Below the pieces are notes generated by a model that saw nothing but the letters and a program-made list of their open reading frames with translations, was not told where the DNA came from and did not search any database. Both the position numbers and the translations under genes were made by a program. A stretch of DNA of 53,549 nucleotides from Prolixibacteraceae bacterium. Lineage in GTDB: Bacteria; Bacteroidota; Bacteroidia; Bacteroidales; Prolixibacteraceae. Below are positions 35,667 through 45,130 of this stretch, in pieces. The stretch spans positions 1-53,549 of the forward strand of contig JANQII010000134.1 of NCBI GenBank assembly GCA_028282195.1. The letters run 5' to 3'. Each line of letters starts with the position of its first letter. Positions within the stretch are counted from its first letter, which is position 1.

Positions 35667-36830
35667 ATGAAAGAAGAATTTCTAAATAAACTGGCTGAGG
35701 ATGTACTTTCTGCTGATGGAAATCCGCAATTTTCGAATTCCAAGGTTGATTACGATAAGTATTGGGAATCTCCCAAAGAAGAAAAAAAAGCCAAACGCAT
35801 TTATAATTTTCTTATTCGTTTTATTCCTACACTGGATAAAAAAGAAAAGGCAGATTTAAAAGCCGATATAATTTCAACAATTACCGGTTACCGAAAGAAA
35901 AAACTCATTACCTATTGGTCGTCAGCAGCGGCCATTTTAATTATTGCAATAGTTAGCACAACATTGATAATTCAGAATAATCAAACCAACATAGAACATT
36001 ACGCTTCAAAACACTTATTCAATAAAAACAAAAAAACCACCCGACTAATCTTAAACGGTGAACGTGAACTAAAAATTGGGGCAAAAACGTCAACCATTGA
36101 TTATGCCCAAAATGGTTCTGAGATCGTCATCAATGCACAACGAATCTACTCACAGGAAATAAAGCCGGATGAACAAACTTATAATACGGTAATTGTTCCC
36201 TATGGAAAAAGAACGCAGCTATCACTTGCGGATGGAACAAAAGTTTGGCTGAATTCCGGTTCAAGATTGGATTATCCAGCCTCTTTTTCAAAAGACAAAC
36301 GTGAAATTTACCTGGAAGGTGAAGCTTTATTTGATGTCATACACGATGAAAAAAAACCATTCATTGTTTCTTCAAATATAATGGAAGTAAAAGTTTTAGG
36401 AACTGTTTTTAATATGAGTGTTTATGAAGATGATGAATTTTCGAGTGCGACACTTGTTGAAGGCAGCATTGAACTGAAATACAATGTAAGCAAAATTTTG
36501 CCTGCATCTAAAACGAAGGTTGAGCCAGGGACAATTGCAATTATCTCGAAAAATAATAAAAGTTTGATCAAAAAACCGGTTGAAACCAAATACCATACAA
36601 GCTGGAAAGATGGTTATCTGATATTCAGGCAGACAAAACTTAAACAAATTCTACGAAAAGTATCCAGGTATTACAATGTAGAGATAGATGTGCAAGATCC
36701 AAAAATATGTGAGGAAACTTTCTCTGGTTATCTGGATTTAAAGAACAATGCGCTGCAAGTGCTTGAAACAATAAACCGTACCAGCAATTTCAAAATTGAA
36801 AAAACAGGGGATATTATCATTATTAAATAA
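35667..36830 (+). CDS. FecR-type anti-sigma factor of the sulfatase PUL
   Basis: 387 aa. A cytoplasmic N-terminus (about 1-80) is followed by one membrane helix (about 83-102), then the FecR domain with PYGKRTQLSLADGTKVWLNS near 178-197 and a C-terminal region ending in a KTGDIIIIK strand. It is longer than the other FecR copy because of an insertion around 110-170. It is transcribed divergently from its presumed sigma factor, an arrangement less common than the co-directional pair. Confidence 0.92.
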   Translation: MKEEFLNKLAEDVLSADGNPQFSNSKVDYDKYWESPKEEKKAKRIYNFLIRFIPTLDKKEKADLKADIISTITGYRKKKLITYWSSAAAILIIAIVSTTLIIQNNQTNIEHYASKHLFNKNKKTTRLILNGERELKIGAKTSTIDYAQNGSEIVINAQRIYSQEIKPDEQTYNTVIVPYGKRTQLSLADGTKVWLNSGSRLDYPASFSKDKREIYLEGEALFDVIHDEKKPFIVSSNIMEVKVLGTVFNMSVYEDDEFSSATLVEGSIELKYNVSKILPASKTKVEPGTIAIISKNNKSLIKKPVETKYHTSWKDGYLIFRQTKLKQILRKVSRYYNVEIDVQDPKICEETFSGYLDLKNNALQVLETINRTSNFKIEKTGDIIIIK

Positions 36831-36872
36831 AACCTAAAACAAAACTATTTGCCAATGACTAAAAACTGACTT

Positions 36873-36944
36873 ATGAAAAAACTGGTTGCTGCGCTAACAA
36901 CAACCAGTCTGTTTTACAAAAATTTTGCGGTAACAAAATCTTAA
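36873..36944 (+). other. Possible 23-codon leader ORF overlapping a hairpin upstream of SusC
   Basis: A short frame (MKKLVAALTTTSLFYKNFA..., 23 codons) lies 20 bp before the SusC start. It contains an 11-bp imperfect hairpin, ACTGGTTGCTG (36881-36891) and CAACAACCAGT (36898-36908), followed by CTGTTTT. The hairpin may be an attenuator or terminator between FecR and SusC. Translation of the frame is only a possibility. Confidence 0.3.
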
Positions 36945-36964
36945 AACTTAAAACATTCAAATTT

Positions 36965-39900
36965 ATGAAAAAACGATTCATTAATTGGCTCGTAATGAAT
37001 AATTATGAGTTTATTTTAGATTTTTTAAGAATTATGAAAATCTTTAGTCTACTATTTATTCTCGGAATTTCTACGGTACTGGCAGGTAATTCGTATTCCC
37101 AAAATACAAAGCTGTCTGTTCAGGTTGAGAACGGATCTATTGTCGATATTTTTGATGAAATTCAAAATCAAAGTGAATTTGTTGTCTTCTATAAAGACAT
37201 TCACATCGACACAGATAAAAAAGTTTCTGTAAACCTAAAAGACAAAAATGTAGAAGAAATTCTGAACATTGCACTTGAAGGGTCAAAATTAAAGTACGAA
37301 ATCCTTGACAGGCAAATTGTGATTATTCCAGGGAAAGGACATAGTTACAATTTCAACCAGGCAGTGCAGCAACCTATAAAAGTTACAGGTAAAGTAACGG
37401 ATGACAAAGGGGAAAGTTTACCAGGTGCTTCAATCGTAATCAGGGGAACCACAACAGGAACAGTGACCGACTACGATGGCAATTTTTCCATTGATACTCA
37501 ACCCGATGCAGTCCTTCAAATTCGATATGTCGGTTACCGAAGTGTTGACATCGATGTTGAAGGACGTACTGTCATCAATGTAACGCTTGAAGCAGATATG
37601 ACCGGGATTGATGAAATTGTGGTTATTGGTTATGGTGTTTCAAGAAAAAGTGACTTAACCGGATCGGTTGCATCGGTTGATGGTGAAGACTTCGAAAACA
37701 TCCCGGCATCCCGTGTCGACCAGATTTTGCAAGGCAAAGCATCCGGGGTACAGGTTACACAAACAAATGGTGCCCCGGGCTCCGGAAGTACTATACGTAT
37801 CCGTGGTGGTAACTCGATCCAGGGAAACAACGAACCACTGTATGTAATTGATGGGTTTATCGTTGGAAATGATTTCAACCTAAACAACATCAACGTGAAT
37901 GACATCGAATCATTGGAAGTACTAAAAGATGCTACTGCAATTGCTATTTATGGTACAAGGGGCGCAAATGGGGTAATCATGATTACCACCAAAACCGGAC
38001 AAAGTATAACTCCCGGGCAACCAACTGTAACTGTAAATGCTTATCATGGTATTCAGGAATTAAAAAGTACAATTGATTTAGTAAACGGGCCTCAATTGGC
38101 TATGCTTTCCAATCTTGATGCAGAGAACAGAGGGGCAGCGTTGCCATTCCCGGATATGAATGCCGTACCTGATATTGACTGGATTGATCAGGTAACCCGG
38201 ACTGCACCAATGTCAAACGTCGATTTGGCAATAAGTGGTGCTTCGGAAAGTGGAAAGGTCAACTACTATGTTTCAGGAAACTTTTTTGACCAGGAGGGGA
38301 TTATTCGTAACTCAGGAATCCAACGGTATATTTTCCGCACGAATTTAGATGTTAAACTAAGTGATAAAATCTCAATGGGTGTCAGGCTCAATGTTACCCA
38401 TCATAAAAAAGAAAACAACAAGGTCAATCTTTCACATCTCTGGAGGGAAGGTTTAACAGCCCGTGCTATCTATAACGAAGATGGTTCTTTTACTTCAAGG
38501 AACCCGGTAACAAGTGGGACCCAGCGAAATGCCGAAGCAGACATTCAACTTCGGGTCGATCACCAATTTGTTACAAACATCCTGGGAAATGCTTATTTTC
38601 AATATCAACCAATCGAAGGCTTAATTTTAAGATCCAGCATTGGCCCGAAAATCAACAACTTCAAACGTAACCGGTACTTACCGGGAACACTGCCCGAAAG
38701 GTTGGTGTCAGTTCAAGGTGGCGAAGCTATAATCAACAGCAATATGGGAATTGATGTCCTGAATGAAAACACAGCTACTTACATGAAGCAAATCAATGAT
38801 AACCATAAGTTTGATGTACTGGCTGGTTTTACCTGGCAAACATTTTCACGGGAATCTTACGAAGCGATAGGTGACGGGTACACCAATGATGCCTTACAGT
38901 TTAACAACATTGGCATTGGTGATAATCCGGAACTAAGATCAATTTCTTCAGATTACACAAGCTTCCAGCTTGTTTCATGGCTTGGAAGGTTTAACTATAG
39001 TTTCAAAGAAAAGTACCTGATGACACTGGTTGGCAGGGTTGATGGTTCTTCAAGGTTTGCGGGTTCAGACAATGAATATGCATTTTTCCCGTCAGGGGCT
39101 GTTGCCTGGCGATTAATTGAAGAACCCTGGATTAAGAGCCTGGGGGTTTTCGATAACCTGAAATTAAGAACAAGTTATGGTAAGTCCGGCAGCCAGGCTA
39201 TTGGATCTTACAGGACATTGGCAGAACTTGTTGGCTACAATATGTACTTTAACGGTTCTGAACAAGCTGGTGTTAGGAACGGACGACCAGCGAGCCCTGC
39301 CTTAAAGTGGGAAACCACCGAACAACTTGATGTCGGACTGGAAGCTGCATTCCTTGGTGGCAGGCTTTCTGTTGAAATGGACTACTACTACAAAAAAACC
39401 AAGGACCTCTTACTTAATGTTGAGATACCAAGGCAAACAGGTTTCCCCACTAAACTTCAGAATTTAGGTTCGGTTCAGAACCAGGGGATTGAATTAATGA
39501 TCAATACCCTGAACATTAAAAAAGGGGATTTCTCCTGGGAAACTACATTGACACTTGCAGGCAACCGAAGTGAAGTACTTGACATTGGGAATTCAGATTT
39601 CCTGAATATAGTTCAGCCAACAAACCAGGGCGGCCAGGGTGCAAGGTTGTATGTCGGAGAGCCGCTCCCCGTTTTTGTTGGTGTTGAATACCTGGGGGTT
39701 TGGAAAAGCCAACAGGAAATTGATGAGTCCGGTATGCTAAACCAAATGGTTGGTGGCCCCCGGTTTAAAGACACGGATGGTGACCTAGTAATTTCTGAAA
39801 ACGACTTTGTTGTGATTGGAAACCCTGAACCCGATTTCTACGGTGGTTTAATGAATACTTTCAAATACAAAAACTTACAGTTGGATATTTATTTGAACGG

Positions 39901-40339
39901 ATCATACGGAAACGACTTATTTAATAGTTTAACCCAACAAGCATTGTTCTTCAGGGAAGGCTCTAACTCTTACACAGAATTATTGGATCACTGGGATGCT
40001 GAAACAAATCCTGATTCAAATATACCAATGCCAGGTACATCCCAATCGTTGGCATACATTAAAAACAATACCCTTGAAATTGAGGATGGTTCTTACCTGC
40101 GTATTAAAAATATAAGATTGAGCTACGATGTTCCGGCAAGGATCCTTAGAAAAACAAACTGGATCAAAAACCTAAATGTTTATTTCTCAGGTACGAACCT
40201 TGCCCTGTTTTCTAAAAACCGTCTTTTCGATCCTGAAGTAAGCCGATATAGTGACAACCATAACACACGAATTGGGTTTACACAAGGTGAATATCCATAT
40301 GCCCGCACTTTAACAGTTGGTTTAAAAGCTGAATTTTAG
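36965..40339 (+). CDS. SusC/RagA TonB-dependent outer membrane transporter with STN domain
   Basis: 1124 aa. A signal sequence (near 24-46, ending GNSYSQ) precedes an STN domain (about 50-118), a carboxypeptidase-like domain (GKVTDDKGESLPGASI, about 143-215), a plug (VIGYGVSRKSDLTGSV) and a barrel ending KAEF. The STN domain links it to the FecR encoded upstream. It is the transport channel for the second glycan. An alternative start at the internal MKIFSLL (aa 24) would leave a standard signal peptide. Confidence 0.95.
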   Translation: MKKRFINWLVMNNYEFILDFLRIMKIFSLLFILGISTVLAGNSYSQNTKLSVQVENGSIVDIFDEIQNQSEFVVFYKDIHIDTDKKVSVNLKDKNVEEILNIALEGSKLKYEILDRQIVIIPGKGHSYNFNQAVQQPIKVTGKVTDDKGESLPGASIVIRGTTTGTVTDYDGNFSIDTQPDAVLQIRYVGYRSVDIDVEGRTVINVTLEADMTGIDEIVVIGYGVSRKSDLTGSVASVDGEDFENIPASRVDQILQGKASGVQVTQTNGAPGSGSTIRIRGGNSIQGNNEPLYVIDGFIVGNDFNLNNINVNDIESLEVLKDATAIAIYGTRGANGVIMITTKTGQSITPGQPTVTVNAYHGIQELKSTIDLVNGPQLAMLSNLDAENRGAALPFPDMNAVPDIDWIDQVTRTAPMSNVDLAISGASESGKVNYYVSGNFFDQEGIIRNSGIQRYIFRTNLDVKLSDKISMGVRLNVTHHKKENNKVNLSHLWREGLTARAIYNEDGSFTSRNPVTSGTQRNAEADIQLRVDHQFVTNILGNAYFQYQPIEGLILRSSIGPKINNFKRNRYLPGTLPERLVSVQGGEAIINSNMGIDVLNENTATYMKQINDNHKFDVLAGFTWQTFSRESYEAIGDGYTNDALQFNNIGIGDNPELRSISSDYTSFQLVSWLGRFNYSFKEKYLMTLVGRVDGSSRFAGSDNEYAFFPSGAVAWRLIEEPWIKSLGVFDNLKLRTSYGKSGSQAIGSYRTLAELVGYNMYFNGSEQAGVRNGRPASPALKWETTEQLDVGLEAAFLGGRLSVEMDYYYKKTKDLLLNVEIPRQTGFPTKLQNLGSVQNQGIELMINTLNIKKGDFSWETTLTLAGNRSEVLDIGNSDFLNIVQPTNQGGQGARLYVGEPLPVFVGVEYLGVWKSQQEIDESGMLNQMVGGPRFKDTDGDLVISENDFVVIGNPEPDFYGGLMNTFKYKNLQLDIYLNGSYGNDLFNSLTQQALFFREGSNSYTELLDHWDAETNPDSNIPMPGTSQSLAYIKNNTLEIEDGSYLRIKNIRLSYDVPARILRKTNWIKNLNVYFSGTNLALFSKNRLFDPEVSRYSDNHNTRIGFTQGEYPYARTLTVGLKAEF

Positions 40340-40365
40340 GAATTTATAAATCAATTTAAAAAACA

Positions 40366-41889
40366 ATGGAAATGAAAAATAATATATTCCGGATACGATC
40401 AATATTCTTTGCTATACTCCTACTAGTTGGATGTGACAGTTTTCTTGAAGAAGAACCACGGGCAAAGATATCCCCGAATAACTTTTATAATTCTGATGCC
40501 GAAGTCAAATCTGCCGTTAATGGTATATATACTACTTACTTTCTTTCAGGTAGCCTGTATAATGTAGTTGGCTTGTCAAGGTTTTACATGTTTGGAACCG
40601 ACCTGATAAACCCAAACCGGCTTGGTGGTGAAGGAAAAGACTTCTCGGCCTACGCCATAACCGAAGGGAACAATCCAACTCGTGGCACCTGGACAGACCT
40701 TTACCGGGTCTTACAAGATTGCAACATTGTTCTTGATAAAATTGAAGGGAATGAAAATATCTCAGAAGACGGTTACAAACAAACCCGTGGGGAAATATTG
40801 TTCCTCCGGGCACTTGCCTATTTTCACCTGACAAATATATGGGGTGATGTACCTTACTACCGGGATGCATTGTCAATTGATGAAGTCTCGGTTTTAGGCC
40901 GATTTGATAAAAACCAGATTCAACTGGATATGATTGAAGACCTGAAAGAAGCCCAAACATTGCTTCCACATCAATACCCGGATGTAGAAAGGGGACGGGC
41001 AGACAAATGGGTCGCCGCTACCTTGCAGGCCAAATTCCATATGGTAAGAAGTGAGTGGCAGGGAATGCGTGATAAGTCAATTGAAATCATCAATAGCTCA
41101 TGGCATAATTTGCTGGATGATTATGGCGCAATATTTAATGACTTCCCATTGCCCGAGTACAATGATGAGATAATCTGGCAACTTGACTATGTAAAGGACC
41201 TGGCACAACAGCGCCGTACTGATTTCTTTACACCAAGAATCCGGGATGAACCCAAAAATACCAAGGACAGGAACGCACTGAAAGCAGAATTAGCTTCCAG
41301 AAATGAAGGGTTCACCGGTTATGGATTGGCAATACCAACCCCTGAGGTTGTAAATACGTTTCCTCTGGATGACCTGAGAAGACCCTGGAATGTTACTACT
41401 TCCTATTTAGGTTATGAATTGAAATGGCCATATATGCCAAAACTTTGGAACCTTGATCAAATCAATTCTCCCCGTAGCAACCATGGTGACAATACGATAA
41501 TCTGGCGACTGGCAGACATTTATTTAATGGCAGCCGAAGCAGAAAATGAGTTGAATGGCCCGGATAATGCCTATCAATACATTAACCGTGTTCGCGAAAG
41601 GGCATTTGAACCAGACAAACCATTAGCTGGATTAAGCCAGGAAGAATTCAGGCTAGCGATCCGGGATGAACGTAAATGGGAACTGATGGGAGAAGACCAC
41701 CGTCGTTTGGATTTAGTCCGCTGGGGAATCTTGTTGGAAACTGTTAAGAATACTGAATACAATGCAACTTTTATGGTTGCTCATGAGAACATACAACCCC
41801 ATCATGTAATGTTCCCGATTCCAATTCAGGAGTTCGATTTAAATCCAGCTCTACTGGAATCTGACCCGACAAACAACGGCTACAGGTAA
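40366..41889 (+). CDS. SusD/RagB family glycan-binding lipoprotein
   Basis: 507 aa with a lipobox ending at C23 (LLVGC) and SFLEEEPRAKISPNNFYNSD, the usual start of mature SusD. The C-terminus has the RDERKWELMGEDHRRLDLVRWG family signature. It follows SusC by 26 nt and is expected at the outer membrane surface. A second in-frame ATG two codons downstream is an equal alternative start. Confidence 0.95.
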   Translation: MEMKNNIFRIRSIFFAILLLVGCDSFLEEEPRAKISPNNFYNSDAEVKSAVNGIYTTYFLSGSLYNVVGLSRFYMFGTDLINPNRLGGEGKDFSAYAITEGNNPTRGTWTDLYRVLQDCNIVLDKIEGNENISEDGYKQTRGEILFLRALAYFHLTNIWGDVPYYRDALSIDEVSVLGRFDKNQIQLDMIEDLKEAQTLLPHQYPDVERGRADKWVAATLQAKFHMVRSEWQGMRDKSIEIINSSWHNLLDDYGAIFNDFPLPEYNDEIIWQLDYVKDLAQQRRTDFFTPRIRDEPKNTKDRNALKAELASRNEGFTGYGLAIPTPEVVNTFPLDDLRRPWNVTTSYLGYELKWPYMPKLWNLDQINSPRSNHGDNTIIWRLADIYLMAAEAENELNGPDNAYQYINRVRERAFEPDKPLAGLSQEEFRLAIRDERKWELMGEDHRRLDLVRWGILLETVKNTEYNATFMVAHENIQPHHVMFPIPIQEFDLNPALLESDPTNNGYR

Positions 41890-41913
41890 TACACCACCAT
41901 TATTAATTTGAGA

Positions 41914-42048
41914 AGGAGGTTGTCTCAAAAGAAGAAAATTCAAACCGCAAAGAACACTAAGATTCTGATATAGAAAAGCTTGATTCTTTGTGTCTTTGCG
42001 GTTCCTTAAAATACTTAGCGGTTAAGTTAACTTTTGGGACGGCCTTTT
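41914..42048. mobile_element. MITE-like element C between SusD and sulfatase
   Basis: GGTTGTCTCAAAAG (41918-41931) and CTTTTGGGACGGCC (42031-42044) are imperfect terminal inverted repeats (11 of 14). Internally AACCGCAAAGA...CAC pairs with CTTTGTGTCTTTGCGGTT. The same inner motifs occur in the element at 9704-9860. It splits the SusD-sulfatase interval and could carry a terminator, so the sulfatase may be expressed less than SusCD or separately. Confidence 0.6.
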
Positions 42049-42123
42049 TTAAAAAAATCAAAAACATCCCATATAATACTCAGTTTCCTATTATTTTTAG
42101 GGCAAATTAATGATACCCAAAAC

Positions 42124-43554
42124 ATGAAATCTAAACCGATTAATTTCACTTTATCGCTTCTTGTTGCTTTCGCAATTCTTTTAACAGTAAGTTCATGCAA
42201 TCAAAAAAATGAACAACTATCCATTCAAAAACCAAACATCATCTTAATTAATATTGATGATTTGGGTTGGCGCGATGTTGGATTTATGGGATCAGAGTAT
42301 TATGAAACCCCCAATCTTGATAAACTTGCTGCAAATGGAATGATATTAACCAATGCCTATGCAGCTGCTGCAAACTGTGCCCCAAGCCGTGCATGTATGA
42401 TGAGCGGACAATGGACTCCTCGTCACAAGATCTATACTGTGGGTAGCTCTGCCAGAGGAAAAAGTAAAGATCGAAAGTTAATCCCGACACCAAACAATGA
42501 GTACATGCCGACAGATAATTTACTTCTACCGGAAGTATTAAAAGAAGCTGGTTATGTAACTTGCCATGCCGGAAAATGGCATTTGACCGATGACCCCCTT
42601 CAGGACGGCTTTGATGTTAATATCGGAGGTTGCCATGCCGGTGCTCCGGGAAGTTATTATCCCCCTTATACCAAGGTTCCACTGGATGCTCCTTCCGATG
42701 AATATTATCTGACTAATTTAATCATGGACAAAGCACTTGATTTTGTGAAATCAACGAATGAAAAGCCATTCTTTCTATATTATTCGCCTTATGCTGTTCA
42801 TACTCCTATTCACCCTGTAAAAGAATTATTACCTAAATACGAAAATAAACCTGAATGGAACGGTCAAAACAATGCGAAATACGCAACCATGGTCGAGAAT
42901 ATGGATACCCAGGTTGGACGTTTAATTAAACTTTTAGAAGAAACTGATAAATTGGACAACACATTTATTCTCTTTATTTCAGATAATGGAGGACATTATA
43001 GAATAACCAAACAATGGCCACTTCGGGCGGGTAAAGGATCTTATTATGAAGGCGGTATAAGGGAACCCATGTTTGCTTATTGGAAAAATAAAATTGTAGC
43101 AGGCACAAAATCTGATGTTCCTGTTACCAACCTGGATTTCTACCCAACCATACTGGAAGCTGCCGGTGTAAAAAAGCCAATGGAAAAAACACTCGATGGT
43201 GATAATATCCTGCCAGTCTTAACAAATACCGGTGAATTCAACCAAAGACCTCTTTATTGGCATTTCCCTATTTATCTTCAAGCTTATGTAAAAAATGATA
43301 CGACAACCCAGGATCCGCTTTTTCGCACACGTCCTGGTTCTGCAATAAGATATGGTAATTGGAAACTCATTCAGTATTTTGAAAATAATGACCTTGAATT
43401 GTATAATTTGAAAGATGATATAAGCGAACAGAATAATCTGGCAGGATCCAATCAGGAAAAAGTGAAGGAACTGCTTGGAATGTTGGAAGAATGGAGAAAT
43501 GAAATTAATGCTCCGGTTCCAACTGAACTGAATCCGGATTTTGTTGAAAATTAG
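42124..43554 (+). CDS. Formylglycine-dependent sulfatase (S1 family), lipoprotein
   Basis: 476 aa from the ATG at 42124; the longer frame begins inside a MITE-like element and is not credible. A lipobox ends at C25 (VSSC). INIDDLGWRDVGFMG supplies the metal-binding Asp pair, and C85-A-P-S-R is the sulfatase motif whose Cys is oxidised to formylglycine. IRYGNWKLIQYF near the C-terminus is typical of S1 sulfatases. It should remove sulfate esters from a glycan in the periplasm or on the surface. No formylglycine-generating enzyme is in the window. Confidence 0.92.
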   Translation: MKSKPINFTLSLLVAFAILLTVSSCNQKNEQLSIQKPNIILINIDDLGWRDVGFMGSEYYETPNLDKLAANGMILTNAYAAAANCAPSRACMMSGQWTPRHKIYTVGSSARGKSKDRKLIPTPNNEYMPTDNLLLPEVLKEAGYVTCHAGKWHLTDDPLQDGFDVNIGGCHAGAPGSYYPPYTKVPLDAPSDEYYLTNLIMDKALDFVKSTNEKPFFLYYSPYAVHTPIHPVKELLPKYENKPEWNGQNNAKYATMVENMDTQVGRLIKLLEETDKLDNTFILFISDNGGHYRITKQWPLRAGKGSYYEGGIREPMFAYWKNKIVAGTKSDVPVTNLDFYPTILEAAGVKKPMEKTLDGDNILPVLTNTGEFNQRPLYWHFPIYLQAYVKNDTTTQDPLFRTRPGSAIRYGNWKLIQYFENNDLELYNLKDDISEQNNLAGSNQEKVKELLGMLEEWRNEINAPVPTELNPDFVEN

Positions 43555-43556
43555 AT

Positions 43557-43582
43557 ATCCACCCCCAAAGAAGGTGGATTTG
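43557..43582 (+). terminator. Terminator-like hairpin after the sulfatase
   Basis: ATCCACC (43557-43563) pairs with GGTGGAT (43573-43579), directly after the stop codon and followed by TTGATT. It probably ends the second PUL transcript. Confidence 0.6.
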
Positions 43583-43601
43583 ATTGCCACCATAGGGCGC
43601 T

Positions 43602-43805
43602 CCAAGGAAAAACAATACTTAAAGTCAAAATAAGAAATAAGGAACAAAAAATGGATAAGTACCTGACAGGAACTTTCTGATTCGATATTTCCTGTCTGCC
43701 GACAGGCAGGTTTATTCGATAGTTTACATTTTCTTGTATGAAGATCAAGGCACAGCCCTTTAAACATGACCACCACCAAAGAGGTGGGTTTTTAATTTAT
43801 ACTAA
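43602..43805 (+). repeat. Dispersed ~190-bp repeat, copy 2, ending at a start codon
   Basis: Homologous to 18170-18354 with similar order of blocks. It contains the perfect hairpin CCTGTC-TGCC-GACAGG and a terminal hairpin CCACC-AAAGA-GGTGG (43773-43787) followed by GTTTTT. The repeat ends directly at the ATG of the next gene (43806), so it forms that gene's entire visible leader. Confidence 0.7.
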
Positions 43806-44465
43806 ATGAACAACATAACTGCAAATATTATAGGAGCAACCGGTTTAGTTGGAACTAAGCTGATCCAGCTTCTTCTGGAAGATGAGCGATTTGAAAAAGT
43901 AAATATTTTCACCAGAAGACCCACTATTTTTTCACATCAAAAACTAGTTGAGCACATTGTAGACTTCAACGATATATATTCGTGGTCGGATGAAATACAA
44001 GGAGATATTTTGTTTTCAACGCTGGGAACAACATTAAAAAATGCAGGTTCAAAAGAAAAACAATTTTTAGTTGATTATACTTACCAATTTCAGGTGGCAG
44101 AAGCAGCTGTGAAGAATGGAATCTCTAATTATGTACTTGTATCATCTATTGGAGCAAATTCAAAATCGAATGTTTTTTATACTAAAATGAAGGGGCAACT
44201 GGATGATGCTGTTCAAAAACTTGGTTTTAAACAAATCTCAATTTTGCGGCCATCCATGCTTGATGGAAATCGAAAAGAAAACCGAACCGGAGAAAAAATA
44301 GCGTTGAAGATATCACGATGGCTTACAAAGTATGTGTTCAAAAAATATCGCCCAATCATGGATATTACAGTGGCTCAGGCAATGATAAATTCGATATTTA
44401 ATCAATCAAATAAAAATAAATATCGGATTTATGAATCTGAAGAAGTTTTCAAACTTTCTGAATAG
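43806..44465 (+). CDS. NAD(P)-binding oxidoreductase, HTATIP2/NmrA-like
   Basis: 219 aa. The Rossmann motif GATGLVGTKL (10-19) binds NAD(P), and the family's FSTLGTTLKNAGS and SSIGANSKS...YTKMKGQLD patterns are present (the latter resembling the Y-x3-K of short-chain dehydrogenases). This is the atypical SDR group that includes human HTATIP2/TIP30 relatives. The substrate is unknown. Its leader is a dispersed repeat with a terminator-like hairpin, so expression may depend on a promoter inside the repeat. Confidence 0.8.
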   Translation: MNNITANIIGATGLVGTKLIQLLLEDERFEKVNIFTRRPTIFSHQKLVEHIVDFNDIYSWSDEIQGDILFSTLGTTLKNAGSKEKQFLVDYTYQFQVAEAAVKNGISNYVLVSSIGANSKSNVFYTKMKGQLDDAVQKLGFKQISILRPSMLDGNRKENRTGEKIALKISRWLTKYVFKKYRPIMDITVAQAMINSIFNQSNKNKYRIYESEEVFKLSE

Positions 44466-44533
44466 AAATAATGTTCAAAATAAGCAACCATTTTGTTTCG
44501 CTTTCATCTTTTCTAAAACCAATTATCATCAAG

Positions 44534-45007
44534 ATGAAAACCTTTCGATTAGTTGCATTAATTCTTTTCTCGCTTGCCATTTTTATACCATGCGAAGAAG
44601 AAACCGAAAATGATTCTTCACATACAAATATTCAATTTATAAATAATGAGTCAGGTGGTTGTAATGGGCAACAGATGAATATTAAAAGTGCTTTGATTGA
44701 AAACAAAGACACTATTCACTTTTCAATAGAAGAAAATAAATTGAATATTTTCGTTGGGATTAACTATCTCTGTTGCGCTCCTTTTTCATCAACTACTGAA
44801 ATTGAAAATGACACAATTAAACTAATTATTACAGACGATTGTAAAGATGGAAACTATTGTAGATGCAACTGCTACTATACCTGGAATTTTTATTTTGAAG
44901 ATTTTGAAGAAAAGACCTACCATTACATGGTAATTTTTAAGAATCCTCAGGCAACCGAACCTATCATTTTCAGGGAAGGAGATTTGGATATCACATCTAT
45001 TAACTAG
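44534..45007 (+). CDS. Hypothetical cysteine-rich exported lipoprotein
   Basis: 157 aa from the ATG at 44534, chosen because a hydrophobic leader begins there (MKTFRLVALILFSLAIF). The Cys at 20 (FIPC) may be a lipidation site, though Pro before it is unusual. The mature part has several cysteines (SGGCNG, LCCAPF, DDCKDGNYCRCNCYY), suggesting disulfides, and a beta-rich C-terminus. No family was recognised with confidence. It follows the HTATIP2-like gene by 69 bp on the same strand. Confidence 0.5.
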   Translation: MKTFRLVALILFSLAIFIPCEEETENDSSHTNIQFINNESGGCNGQQMNIKSALIENKDTIHFSIEENKLNIFVGINYLCCAPFSSTTEIENDTIKLIITDDCKDGNYCRCNCYYTWNFYFEDFEEKTYHYMVIFKNPQATEPIIFREGDLDITSIN

Positions 45008-45130
45008 CACACAACTTTTTCAATATACTAAGTTCCTGTTATTAATTCCTTTAAAATCTTGGTTATATTTAAGCTAAAAATTTAATGGGTTACATGGCAT
45101 AATTAAGCAGTTAAAATCGCTCAACATAAT

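Noticed and set aside
42034-42123. N-terminal extension of the sulfatase
   Set aside because: It begins within a MITE-like repeat and would place a second hydrophobic region before the clear lipoprotein signal.
43219-43779. 186-codon minus-strand frame
   Set aside because: It is antisense to the sulfatase and a dispersed repeat, and its translation shows no protein family features.
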